50,148 nucleotides of DNA from Clostridia bacterium (lineage in GTDB: Bacteria > Bacillota > Clostridia > Oscillospirales > CAG-272): positions 1 to 50,148 of the forward strand of contig JAFTQX010000028.1 of NCBI GenBank assembly GCA_017462545.1. Direction: 5' to 3'. The notes under the pieces are model-generated. The model saw nothing but the letters and a program-made list of their open reading frames with translations. It made no database searches and was not told the origin of the DNA. Positions 1 through 7,542 of this stretch are shown here, piece after piece. The translations under genes and the position numbers were made by a program. The stretch's first letter is position 1; every line of letters starts with the position of its first letter.

Positions 1-180
1 CCGGTCTCACCGCCGGTCTCACCACCGGTCTCACCGCCGGTCTCACCACCGGTCTCACCGCCGGTCTCGCCGCCGGTCTCACCGCCGGTCTCACCGCCGG
101 TCTCGCCGCCGGTCTCACCGCCGGTCTCGCCACCGGTCTCGCCACCGGTCTCGCCACCGGTTTCGCCGCCCGTTTCACCC
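1..180. repeat. 12-bp tandem repeat, about 15 units, coding for GETG
   Basis: The unit on the plus strand is CCGGTCTCRCCR. Fifteen units can be read before the pattern decays at 169-180 and ends at 180. Differences fall at third codon positions of the minus-strand reading frame (GGC/GGT). The array probably continues to the left of the window. A unit of 12 bases keeps the frame, so changes in copy number would change stalk length without breaking the gene. Confidence 0.95.
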
Positions 181-254
181 AAGCAGGCGGTCATGCCCAG
201 CGCGAGCGAAAGGATCATCAACAGAGAAAGAACCAGAGAAAAAACGCGTTTCAT
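1..254 (-). CDS. Repeat-rich lipoprotein, 3' part outside the window
   Basis: Only the first 84 codons are inside the window; the gene runs off the left edge. The start at 254 follows a strong AAGGAG about 7 bases upstream. Residues 1-24 are a lipoprotein signal peptide: two basic residues, a hydrophobic core, and a lipobox ending M-T-A-C. From there to the edge the protein is a continuous run of the tetrapeptide GETG, encoded by a 12-bp tandem repeat. Such a run suggests an extended, acidic stalk between the lipid anchor and a domain lying beyond the window. The function cannot be told from this part. Codon variants between units are nearly all synonymous, so the peptide is kept. Confidence 0.8.
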   Translation of the reverse strand, partial: MKRVFSLVLSLLMILSLALGMTACLGETGGETGGETGGETGGETGGETGGETGGETGGETGGETGGETGGETGGETGGETGGET

Positions 255-285
255 AAAAGTTCTCCTTGCAAAATAAAATCATTTC

Positions 286-314
286 ATTATATCATCGCTT
301 CGGGGAAAAATCAA
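286..314 (-). promoter_or_regulatory. Promoter of the repeat lipoprotein
   Basis: On the minus strand TTGATT (314-309) and TATAAT (291-286) are separated by 17 bases. The start codon at 254 lies about 30 bases downstream, with its ribosome binding site in between. This fits a vegetative SigA-type promoter for the lipoprotein. Confidence 0.7.
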
Positions 315-319
315 GAAAA

Positions 320-2140
320 TTATGTAAACTGCGCCCCATACAGCGTCGCGTAAAAGCCGCGGCGGGCAAGCAGCTCCTCGTGGGTCCCCTGCTCGGTAAT
401 GTGCCCGTCCTGCAAAACCAGGATCAGATCGGCATTTTGAATGGTAGAGAGGCGGTGCGCAATGACAAACGAGGTGCGCCCCTTCATCAGCTCCGCCATG
501 GCCGATTGAATTTGGATCTCGGTGCGGGAATCGACATTGGAGGTGGCCTCATCCAGAATGAGCAGTTGTGTCTTGGAGAGCATGGCTCGCGCGATGGTGA
601 TCAGCTGCCGCTGACCCTTCGAGATGTTGACACCGTCATCCGAGAGAATGGTGTCATACCCCTCGGGCAGGTGCTCGATATAGCTGTCAATGCGCGCCGC
701 CCGTGCGGCCGCCTTGACCTCCTCCAAGGTAGCCCCCTCCTTGCCGTAGGCAATGTTATCAAAAATGCTGCCATGAAAGAGCCAGGTATCCTGCAGCACC
801 ATGGTAAAGGCACCGCGCAGCGAGGCGCGTGTGATCTCGGTGATCCCCTTGCCGTCGATATAGATCGCCCCATCGGTGACATCGTAAAAGCGCATCAACA
901 GATTGATGATGGTGGTCTTGCCCGCGCCGGTCGGGCCTACGATGGCGATCGTCTGCCCCGGCGAGGTCTTTACCGAAACGGCTTGCAGGATGGTCTTTTC
1001 GGGGGTGTAGCCAAAGCTGACATCCCGCAGCTCTACCTCGCCGCGTGCGTCCTTCAGCGGCTGTGCATCTGCGGCATCCTCAGGCTCCGGCACCTCGTCG
1101 ATCACGCGGAAGACGCGATCGGCAGCCGAAAAGGCAGACTGAAACTCATGCAGGATGTTGGCAAACTCGTTGATCGGGCCGGCAAACTTGCGCGAATACT
1201 GGACAAACTGTGCCACCCCGCCCAGCGTGATGAAGAACATCGTGCCGGCAGCGGCTACACCGCTTTGCGAATACATATAGAGAATGCCGCCGAAGATGGT
1301 GACAAGGGAAATGGAGAGGTTGTTGATAAAGTTCACGCTGGGGCCGAGGGTTGCACCATAATATTCGGCGCGGTAGTAGGCCTCCATGGCCTCCTCGTTG
1401 CGTGCGTCAAACCGTGCGCCGATCTCGTCCTCCCGCCCATAGGCCTGAATGGTGCGGCAGCCCGAGAGCATTTCCTCGGCGTAGCCGTTCAGCTCACCCA
1501 GCTTTTGTGAGCGACGGTGATAGAGCGGGCGCACCTTTTTGGAGCGGTAGCGGGTAAAGAGGATCGAGGCGGGCACGGTCAGCGCAAAGACGCTGATCAA
1601 GGGCGGGGAGATCTGCCACATGAAGATCAAGGAGCCGATGACCGTGTACAGGCTGGTCATGACCTGCACCAGATCGTGCGAGAGCGAGGCGTTGACCACG
1701 TCGATATCGTAGGAGATATGACTGATGATATCGCCTGTGGCGTGTGTATCAAAGTAGCCGACCGGCAGACGCGTCAGCTTTTCAAAAAAGTGGCGGCGCA
1801 TGCGATAAACGATCTTTTGGCTGAGGTGGATCATCAGCACAGAAAGCAGATAGGCAAGAACGGCTGAGGCGATGTAGCAGACCAGCATGCGGATCACGTT
1901 TTCCCATGCGGCGGCAAAATTCACCCCGCCCTCGGCGGCGATGGCATCAATGGCCGCGCCGGAATACAGCGGCCCCATCAGCGAAAGCTGGTTGGAGAGC
2001 AGCGTGAGTGCAATGGCCAGCAAAAAGAGCGGCCAATAGGCAAGAATATAGCTGCCCATGCGCAGCAAAACACGTTTTGTCCGCGCGCGGTCAAGCTTTT
2101 CGGGCGCGCCCTTTGCGCGCGGCATTTGTCCCTTATTCAA
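320..2140 (-). CDS. ABC exporter subunit, catalytically competent half
   Basis: Half-transporter of 606 residues: six-helix ABC exporter membrane domain (roughly residues 30-330), then a nucleotide-binding domain. Walker A GPTGAGKT is at about 402-409, the Walker B catalytic Glu at about 531 and the switch His at about 562. The signature motif is the unusual ISKGQ instead of LSGGQ. I chose the TTG at 2140 because GGAGGT sits 7 bases upstream and the codon overlaps the partner's stop; an ATG at 2125 is the alternative. With the preceding gene it forms a heterodimer of the BmrCD/LmrCD/TM287-288 type, whose members usually export drugs or lipids. In such pairs a deviant signature motif faces the degenerate site of the partner, as here. 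The actual substrate is unknown. Confidence 0.9.
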   Translation of the reverse strand: MNKGQMPRAKGAPEKLDRARTKRVLLRMGSYILAYWPLFLLAIALTLLSNQLSLMGPLYSGAAIDAIAAEGGVNFAAAWENVIRMLVCYIASAVLAYLLSVLMIHLSQKIVYRMRRHFFEKLTRLPVGYFDTHATGDIISHISYDIDVVNASLSHDLVQVMTSLYTVIGSLIFMWQISPPLISVFALTVPASILFTRYRSKKVRPLYHRRSQKLGELNGYAEEMLSGCRTIQAYGREDEIGARFDARNEEAMEAYYRAEYYGATLGPSVNFINNLSISLVTIFGGILYMYSQSGVAAAGTMFFITLGGVAQFVQYSRKFAGPINEFANILHEFQSAFSAADRVFRVIDEVPEPEDAADAQPLKDARGEVELRDVSFGYTPEKTILQAVSVKTSPGQTIAIVGPTGAGKTTIINLLMRFYDVTDGAIYIDGKGITEITRASLRGAFTMVLQDTWLFHGSIFDNIAYGKEGATLEEVKAAARAARIDSYIEHLPEGYDTILSDDGVNISKGQRQLITIARAMLSKTQLLILDEATSNVDSRTEIQIQSAMAELMKGRTSFVIAHRLSTIQNADLILVLQDGHITEQGTHEELLARRGFYATLYGAQFT

Positions 2141-3857
2141 GAAAAGCACCTCCCATCTGCGAATCGCTGATCTCCTTGTAGGTCGGGCAGGTGGCCAGCA
2201 GCTCCTCATGCCGCCCGCTGCCAATGACACGCCCCTCCTCCAGCACCAGGATGAGGTCGCAGCCCATGACCGAGCTGACGCGCTGCGCCACCGTGATGGT
2301 GGTGGTGTGCGGCCGCGTAGCGGCCAACGCCTGCCGCAGGGCGGCGTCGGTCTTGTAATCAAGGGCAGAGGAGCTGTCGTCAAGCAGGAGAATGGGTGGG
2401 TCGGATGCCAGCGCGCGGGCAATCAGCAGGCGTTGCTTTTGTCCACCCGAGATGTTGGTGCCCTTTTGCGAGAGAAGGCGGTCATACCCCTCTGCAACGG
2501 CGGTGATAAAATCATGCGCCTGCGCGATGCGCGCAGCCTCCTCAAGCTGTGCTTGCGTGAGATCTCTGCCAAAGCGGATATTCTCGGCAATGGTGTCGGC
2601 ATACAGAAAATCCTGCTGCATGGCGGTGCCAAACATGGCGTACAGCTCGTCCTTTTCGATCGTGCGCAGGTCGCGGCCGTCGATATAAATGCTGCCCGCA
2701 TCTGCATCATAAAAGCGAAGCAGCAGCTTGATAAGGGTGGATTTGCCGCTGCCTGTGGCACCAATGATGCCAAGCGAGCCGCCGCGCGGCAGAGAAAAGG
2801 AAATATCGGTGAGGTCGTTTTTGCGACCGATGTAGGAAAAGGAAACATCACGAAAGACGATGTGATCGCTTGTTTGGAGAGGCGGGCATTCGGCGGTCGT
2901 CTTTACCGTCAGATCCTCAGGTGCCTCAAGCACCTCGGCAATGCGGCGGGCAGAGGCAGCGCACTTGGTGTACATGACGAAAATGCGGCTGACCGACATC
3001 ATCGCCATAGAGATCAGCGTGAAATACTGCATAAAGGCAATCACCGTTTCGGGATGGGAGCTGCCGTCCGATACGAACATGGCAGCCAGCGCCACCGCCA
3101 GCACGATGCCGCCATTCATCAGCATGGTCATAACGGGGTTGACCACACCCATGGTTATGCCCGCCCGCTTTTCGTTTGCCACCAGCGTGCGGTTAGCGGC
3201 ATCATAGCGGCGGTGCTCGTATTCATCCTTGGAAAGGGCCTTGATGACACGGATGCCCTGTATGTCCTCTCGCACGATGCGTACCATACCGTCCACCGAT
3301 TTTTGCACACGGGTATAGAGCGGTACGCCCTTTTTGGAGATCAGCACGACGGTGAGAAAAATAAAGGGGAGAAGAACGATCATGGCAAGGGCCAGCTTGG
3401 GGTCCATCAGCAGCGTGATGATGACACCGCCGATCAAGAGAATGGGGGCGCGTACGCCCATGCGCTGCATCATTCCCACAAAGTTGTGGACATGGTAGGT
3501 GTCGGTCGTGATGCGGGATTCCAGCGACGGAATGGTAAAACGGTCGGTCTGCGCGGCCGAGAGGCGCAGCGTGCGGGCAAACAGATCCTGCCGCACCCGC
3601 TGTGAAAAGCAGCGCGAGACGTGTGCTGCCATGCGGTTGGCAATGATGTTGCAGATCAGCGCGGCAGCGGCACACAGGATCATTACCCCGCCCCACAGCA
3701 GAATTTGCGCAAGCTCCTCTCGCGCCACCACCGTTTGCAGGATGTGGGTGAGGATGTAGGGGAGAAAAAGCTCCACCATCGTGCCTGCCACCTTAATGAA
3801 GAAGCCAAGCGACATGCGCCGCGCGTACGGGCGCAGATAGGAAAGCAGGGTTTTCAT
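2133..3857 (-). CDS. ABC exporter subunit, degenerate-site half
   Basis: Half-transporter of 574 residues with the same membrane plus nucleotide-binding architecture as the next gene. Walker A GATGSGKS is at about 366-373 and the signature ISGGQ is near-canonical. The Walker B catalytic Glu is replaced by Asp (about 494) and the switch His by Gln (about 525). These are the classic changes of the non-hydrolysing site in asymmetric heterodimeric ABC exporters. The ATG at 3857 overlaps the MarR stop as ATGA, so the two are translationally coupled, and the stop overlaps the TTG start of the second half. Expression is probably set by the MarR operator at 4321-4355. The substrate is not predictable; multidrug or toxic-metabolite efflux is the usual role of MarR-linked pairs. 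Confidence 0.9.
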   Translation of the reverse strand: MKTLLSYLRPYARRMSLGFFIKVAGTMVELFLPYILTHILQTVVAREELAQILLWGGVMILCAAAALICNIIANRMAAHVSRCFSQRVRQDLFARTLRLSAAQTDRFTIPSLESRITTDTYHVHNFVGMMQRMGVRAPILLIGGVIITLLMDPKLALAMIVLLPFIFLTVVLISKKGVPLYTRVQKSVDGMVRIVREDIQGIRVIKALSKDEYEHRRYDAANRTLVANEKRAGITMGVVNPVMTMLMNGGIVLAVALAAMFVSDGSSHPETVIAFMQYFTLISMAMMSVSRIFVMYTKCAASARRIAEVLEAPEDLTVKTTAECPPLQTSDHIVFRDVSFSYIGRKNDLTDISFSLPRGGSLGIIGATGSGKSTLIKLLLRFYDADAGSIYIDGRDLRTIEKDELYAMFGTAMQQDFLYADTIAENIRFGRDLTQAQLEEAARIAQAHDFITAVAEGYDRLLSQKGTNISGGQKQRLLIARALASDPPILLLDDSSSALDYKTDAALRQALAATRPHTTTITVAQRVSSVMGCDLILVLEEGRVIGSGRHEELLATCPTYKEISDSQMGGAFLE

Positions 3858-4297
3858 TCGATGCACGCCTCCCGCTCTCCCACATATTGCCGCGCACGGG
3901 CGGCGATCTTCTCCAGCGTGGCGTGAAAAACAGCCAGCTCCTCCTCGGGGATGCCGTCGGTCAGGTAATCGTTCCAATCCTCGGTGATGGCGCGTACGGC
4001 GGGCAAAAGGGCCAGCATCCGCTCGGTGGGGTATATGCGGAATTGCCGCTTGTCGCGCTCGTCGGGGGTGCGGGCAATATAGCCGTTTGCCTCCAGCCCC
4101 GCCAGCTGGCGAGCTACGTTGCTCTTGTTGATGCACAGGTGGCGAGAAAGCTCCTCTTGCGAAAGGCCGGGGTGGTTGCAAATGGCCAGCACATAGCTGT
4201 GGTGTACGGGGGAAAGCTGCGGTTCCTGCAGCTTGTCCGCGCGGTAGATGCTCTGCGCACGGCTGAGCAGATTGATATAACGCATGATGGCGATCAT
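3854..4297 (-). CDS. MarR-family transcriptional regulator
   Basis: 147-residue winged-helix regulator. The helix-turn-helix core (LSQEELSRHLCINKSNVARQ, about residues 45-64) and the wing segment (DERDKRQFRIYPTERM) are typical of MarR proteins. The start at 4297 is chosen because GGAG lies 8 bases upstream; a longer in-frame reading to 4351 would run through the operator and has no ribosome binding site. It is the first gene of a three-gene operon with the two ABC halves and overlaps the first by 4 bases. It most likely represses its own operon by binding the two palindromes next to the -10 box and releases it when a ligand, perhaps a transporter substrate, binds. Confidence 0.92.
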   Translation of the reverse strand: MIAIMRYINLLSRAQSIYRADKLQEPQLSPVHHSYVLAICNHPGLSQEELSRHLCINKSNVARQLAGLEANGYIARTPDERDKRQFRIYPTERMLALLPAVRAITEDWNDYLTDGIPEEELAVFHATLEKIAARARQYVGEREACIE

Positions 4298-4320
4298 AGG
4301 TGGTTCTCCGTTAATAAAAT

Positions 4321-4355
4321 ATCGTTGCGAACGCAACAGTTGCGTCCGCAACGAT
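4321..4355. promoter_or_regulatory. Double MarR operator
   Basis: Two copies of the 14-bp palindrome GTTGCG-NN-CGCAAC lie in tandem, at 4324-4337 and 4339-4352, one base apart. Together they also form a larger nested palindrome with 9-bp perfect arms (4321-4329 and 4347-4355). The block begins directly after the -10 box and covers the expected transcription start. A bound MarR dimer would therefore block promoter clearance. The TTGC-N4-GCAA core is common among MarR-family sites. Confidence 0.88.
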
Positions 4356-4384
4356 ATTATAGCATGTCAGTAAAGGGATGTCAA
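4356..4384 (-). promoter_or_regulatory. Consensus promoter of the MarR-ABC operon
   Basis: TTGACA (4384-4379) and TATAAT (4361-4356) are both perfect consensus, with a 17-base spacer. The -35 box sits immediately after the alanine racemase stop codon. Such a strong promoter makes sense only if it is normally held off by the repressor site beside it. Confidence 0.9.
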
Positions 4385-5566
4385 TTATTTTTCGATATAT
4401 ATTTTCTCCGCGCGCGGAGAAAGGTGACAGAGCAGCTCATAGGGGATGGTATGTGCGCGGCGGGCAAGAGCGGCAAGCTGGCGGCCGCTTTCCTCGGTCA
4501 CCACCACCGCCTCCCCCACGCGGGCTTGGGTGCTGCCAAGATCCAGCATGCATTGATCCATGCATACGCGGCCAATGATGGTGGCAGGCTGCCCACGCAC
4601 CAACAGCGTCCCTCCCGTGGCGGCGCGGGGCAGCCCATCGGCGTAGCCAATGGCGGCAAGGCCGACCCGTGTGTCGCGTACAGCACGAAAATCCCCTCCG
4701 TAGCCCAGTCGCTCTCCCGCGCGCAGGGTGAAAACGCGCGTCAGACGCGTCTCGACCCGCGCCACCGCCCGCAGGCGGGGGGCAAGGGCGGCGGGAAAGG
4801 CGCGCGCGGGCGGAATGCCGTACAGCGCAATGCCGGGGCGGTAGCCGTCAAAGCCCAGCGTGCCGAGCGAAAGTGCCGCTGCGCTGTTGGAAAAATGGTA
4901 AACATATCCCTCGCCCATCTGCCGTCGCACACGACAAAAGGCGCGCAGCTGCTCCTCGGTTTGGTGAGAGCGCGGCTCGTCAGCCGATGCCGGGTGGGTA
5001 TAAATGCCGCACAGCTGCACGCCGGGCAGAGCGGCCAGCGAGCGCAGGGCATAAGCGGTGCGCCGCCCATCCAGCGCGCGCGCGGCGGGAAAGCCAAGGC
5101 GGTGCATCCCCGTATCGAGCTTGACATGGCAGGAGAGAGAGCTGCCGCGCGGCAGCTCCCCCCGCGCAACAGCGCGCCGCACCTCTGCCGCATAGGCGCG
5201 GATATCCTGCTCGCTGCCCACCGTGGCGGTGATGCGTTGCGCGGCCATCTGCGGCGCATCCTCTCGCGCGATGGGGGAAAGAACAAGAAGCGCGACATCC
5301 GGCAATTCCCTTCGCAGGGCAAGTGCCTCGTCTGCCGTGGCTACGGCAAAAAAATCAGCCCCCGCCTTGTGCAACGTGCGGGCGCAGGGGATAGCCCCGT
5401 GGCCGTAGGCATTGGCCTTCAGCACGCAGATCGGGCGCGGCTTTTTTGCCCCCACGCAACACACGGGTGGGGGGATATGCTCGGCGTAGGCGCGAATTTG
5501 CAAGAAATTCTCGCGCAGGGCGGCAAGGTCGATCGTGATGCGACAGAGCGGATGCGTGCCCATCAT
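4385..5566 (-). CDS. alr: Alanine racemase
   Basis: Cytosolic PLP enzyme interconverting L- and D-alanine for peptidoglycan precursors. Length is 393 residues, near the usual 370-390. The PLP lysine is in V-L-K-A-N-A-Y-G-H-G (Lys about 50). The second catalytic base, a Tyr, lies in R-L-G-Y-G-G, and the M-D-Q-C-M-L-D segment near the carboxylated-Lys/active-site region is present. The ATG at 5566 overlaps the upstream lipoprotein stop (ATGA) and has GGGAGG about 7 bases before it; a second ATG at 5563 is equally possible. A residue run K-K-P-R near position 41 between the first strand and the PLP lysine is a small insertion compared with most Alr proteins. Confidence 0.93.
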   Translation of the reverse strand: MMGTHPLCRITIDLAALRENFLQIRAYAEHIPPPVCCVGAKKPRPICVLKANAYGHGAIPCARTLHKAGADFFAVATADEALALRRELPDVALLVLSPIAREDAPQMAAQRITATVGSEQDIRAYAAEVRRAVARGELPRGSSLSCHVKLDTGMHRLGFPAARALDGRRTAYALRSLAALPGVQLCGIYTHPASADEPRSHQTEEQLRAFCRVRRQMGEGYVYHFSNSAAALSLGTLGFDGYRPGIALYGIPPARAFPAALAPRLRAVARVETRLTRVFTLRAGERLGYGGDFRAVRDTRVGLAAIGYADGLPRAATGGTLLVRGQPATIIGRVCMDQCMLDLGSTQARVGEAVVVTEESGRQLAALARRAHTIPYELLCHLSPRAEKIYIEK

Positions 5567-6084
5567 GCCGCGCCTCCCGGCAAGAGACGCAGCGAAAGCG
5601 AGGGCGATGTAAAGAGAAGCTCGCATACCCGACCGTCCTTGTCGAGCTGCACGGTATAGTCTCCCTCCGCATCCGACATGCGCAGCTTATGGGAATCATC
5701 CTCCTGCGCCGTGGCCGCAAGGGCAGGAGAGAAAAAGCGCAGCATGGCGAAATGACCGTCTGCATCCCCCTGTATATCGTGCTTGACCCCGTCCAGCGTG
5801 AGTGTGATACGGCCGTCCTTCCTGTGCGCGGTCACCCCTTTCAGCGCGGCAGGCGCGGAATAGGTCAGGCGCGCCTCGCGCGCAGCGGGCTCATCTCCTG
5901 CCGTTAGCGTCAGATGGCCGATGTAGGTACGGTCATTCGCTGTCCAAATGATCTCGCCGTCGTAGCCTGCGCGGCAAAAATCCATATAGGCGGCACGCAA
6001 GCTGCTTTTCCCGCAGGCGGATGCCGTCAGCGCGAGGATGATGCAGGCAAGCAAGACACACGCCCGCCGGATGGTGATTTTCAT
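5563..6084 (-). CDS. Small lipoprotein, function unknown
   Basis: 173 residues. An N-terminal lipoprotein signal (basic start, hydrophobic core, lipobox L-T-A-S-A-C at about residue 21) is followed by a soluble beta-rich domain without recognised catalytic motifs. The pattern of alternating hydrophobic strands is reminiscent of small outer-surface lipoproteins that monitor or assist cell-wall assembly, but I do not recognise a family. The start at 6084 is set by the signal peptide; GGAGG lies 11 bases upstream, a slightly long distance. The stop overlaps the alr start, so the two are co-translated. A cell-wall link is inferred only from this pairing. Confidence 0.75.
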   Translation of the reverse strand: MKITIRRACVLLACIILALTASACGKSSLRAAYMDFCRAGYDGEIIWTANDRTYIGHLTLTAGDEPAAREARLTYSAPAALKGVTAHRKDGRITLTLDGVKHDIQGDADGHFAMLRFFSPALAATAQEDDSHKLRMSDAEGDYTVQLDKDGRVCELLFTSPSLSLRLLPGGAA

Positions 6085-6160
6085 GTCGTCCGTTACCTCC
6101 GTTTTCTTTGGTTCTCTCCCCATTTTATGCGCAACAAGCGGCAAAAATGAAGAAAAGCCA

Positions 6161-6189
6161 TTGCAAAATTCCCCCTCGTGTGCTACAAT
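6161..6189 (+). promoter_or_regulatory. Promoter of the cobalamin riboswitch transcript
   Basis: TTGCAA (6161-6166), a 17-base spacer and TACAAT (6184-6189). Transcription would start about 10 bases before the first paired element of the riboswitch. Confidence 0.75.
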
Positions 6190-6199
6190 ATCCTCGTTC

Positions 6200-6380
6200 G
6201 GGAAAGGGGTGTCCTTTGGGACTGAAACCGGAAGCGGGGTGAAAATCCCCCACGAACCCGTCGCCGTGTTTGGCGTTTCTCTATGCTCCCCACGCCGCGC
6301 CGCAAGCGGGGTGCTGCCACTGTGCATTGCATGGGAAGGTTGGGAGAGGAGAGCCATCAGTCGGAATACCTGCCCTTTGT
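6200..6380 (+). promoter_or_regulatory. Cobalamin (B12) riboswitch
   Basis: The leader carries the hallmarks of the adenosylcobalamin class. There is a GGTGAAAATCC-like P3 loop around 6237-6250, an ACCCGTCGCCGTG segment, a CCACTGTG segment at about 6317, and a GGGAAGG stretch. The B12 box AGTCGGAATACCTGCC lies at 6359-6374. AAAGGG (6203-6208) can pair with CCCTTT (6373-6378) to close P1. Downstream, GGCGT (about 6389-6393) and ACGCC (about 6428-6432) may form part of an expression platform before the ribosome binding site at 6452. Cobalamin would turn the downstream genes off. Confidence 0.93.
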
Positions 6381-6465
6381 CTGCCACAGGCGTGCTGCGA
6401 TGCTCAGCCGAGATCTTCTCCCTGTGACGCCGAGCGAAAAAATCAAAAAACAGGAGAAAAAAGAC

Positions 6466-6954
6466 ATGAAGAGACAAGTATGGACCTCTATTCTCTCCAT
6501 CCTTTTCGTCCTGCTGATTGCGGCAGCAGTGGTGATGACAGGATGTGCAACGCCAAACGACAACACCGGCAACGGTGACGTTGGCGGCGAAAACGGCGCA
6601 GAGACGCCGGAAACAGCCTACGGTGCCGAGATCGTGGCCGAGCGTGAGCTGGGCGATGGCGCCGTGGCCTTTACCTTTACTGTGGTAAATGCCGAGGGGA
6701 AGGCAACCGTTTACACCATCAAGACCGATGCCGCCGATCTGCGCACGGCGCTGACCGAAAACGGTCTGATTCCCGCCGGCAACAAGGGTGATCTGGTGAA
6801 CACGGTAGACGGTATTACGGCCGATTGGAATGTGGATCAGGGCTGGTGGAAGCTGCTGGCAAACGGCAGCATGGATATGCTGAATTACGGCGTCGATGAT
6901 GCTGCCATTACCGCGGGCGCAGATTACGCCTTCGTTTACACCAAGGGTTTTTAA
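6466..6954 (+). CDS. DUF4430 (transcobalamin-like) lipoprotein
   Basis: 162 residues: lipoprotein signal peptide with lipobox V-M-T-G-C at about residue 25, a low-complexity linker rich in Gly, Asn, Asp and Glu (about 26-45), then a single DUF4430 domain to the C-terminus. Recognised features are the Y-T-I-K-T-D-A-A-D-L-R-T-A-L segment, W-W-K-L-L-A-N-G, and the closing D-Y-A-F-V-Y-T pattern. DUF4430 matches the C-terminal beta domain of intrinsic factor and transcobalamin, which contacts cobalamin. It directly follows a cobalamin riboswitch and precedes an ECF S component by one base. I infer a surface-anchored B12 or corrinoid catcher handing ligand to the membrane transporter. The ribosome binding site AGGAG is at 6452. 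Confidence 0.88.
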   Translation: MKRQVWTSILSILFVLLIAAAVVMTGCATPNDNTGNGDVGGENGAETPETAYGAEIVAERELGDGAVAFTFTVVNAEGKATVYTIKTDAADLRTALTENGLIPAGNKGDLVNTVDGITADWNVDQGWWKLLANGSMDMLNYGVDDAAITAGADYAFVYTKGF

Positions 6955-6955
6955 G

Positions 6956-7492
6956 ATGGCAGAGGGGCATTCCTACCGCCGCTCGCTTGTGCGACTGCGT
7001 GCCCTCGTACGGGATGCGCTGCTTGGCGCGGTGCTGGTCTTTTGTAAGGAGCTGCTTGCCTTTTTGCCAAATGTAGAGATGGTCAGCATGCTGATCATCG
7101 CCTACACCGTGGTCTATCGGTGGCGAGCCTTGGTGCCGATCTATGTATTTGTGGTGCTGGAGGCGGTGCTTTACCCCTTTCCGCCCACGGTGGTAATGTA
7201 TCTTTACGTATGGGCGATCTTGTTTTTGGTCGTGCTGCTTTTGCCGCGGAAGGTGCTGCCTGCGCCTGTCTATATGCTGATCGGTGGGCTGTTCGGCCTG
7301 GCCTTCGGCGCGCTGTGCGCGCCGGTGCAGGCTGCCTTCTTCCACCTGAGCGCGCAGGGAACGCTTGCCTGGATCGCTGCCGGCTTTTCCTTTGATATCA
7401 CCCACGCTGTTGGCAATGTGGCGATCTGCTGTCTGACCCCTGTGGTCATCCGGCTGCTGCTGCGGCTGGAAAGACATTCATTTTCAAATTGA
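6956..7492 (+). CDS. ECF transporter S component, probable cobalamin type
   Basis: 178-residue membrane protein with about six hydrophobic segments after a basic N-terminus, the size and shape of energy-coupling-factor substrate-binding (S) components. It starts one base after the DUF4430 gene stop and has only a weak AAGGG before it, so it is probably coupled. No EcfA/EcfT genes are nearby, as usual for group II ECF systems that share one energising module encoded elsewhere. The riboswitch and the B12-domain lipoprotein suggest cobalamin or a precursor as substrate, similar in role to CbrT. This assignment rests on context, not on a substrate motif I can point to. Confidence 0.82.
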   Translation: MAEGHSYRRSLVRLRALVRDALLGAVLVFCKELLAFLPNVEMVSMLIIAYTVVYRWRALVPIYVFVVLEAVLYPFPPTVVMYLYVWAILFLVVLLLPRKVLPAPVYMLIGGLFGLAFGALCAPVQAAFFHLSAQGTLAWIAAGFSFDITHAVGNVAICCLTPVVIRLLLRLERHSFSN

Positions 7493-7530
7493 AAACCAAA
7501 AAAGGTTGCAATGCAACCTTTTTTGGTTTT
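7492..7530. terminator. Bidirectional terminator
   Basis: A perfect 19-bp inverted repeat (7492-7510 and 7512-7530) with A- and T-runs at the outer ends. It overlaps the last base of the S-component stop codon and can serve both this operon and the convergent SLOG gene. Confidence 0.9.
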
Positions 7531-7542
7531 GATATGTATGGG

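Noticed and set aside
1-180. Regular short repeats as a CRISPR array
   Set aside because: The 12-bp units are contiguous without spacers and lie in frame inside a lipoprotein gene.
266-1510. 414-residue open frame on the plus strand
   Set aside because: Opposite the ABC exporter gene, whose motifs are unambiguous; the composition is that of a shadow frame.
4324-4355. MarR palindrome as a transcription terminator of alr
   Set aside because: No T-run follows on the minus strand, and the position directly after a perfect -10 box and before the marR start fits an operator.
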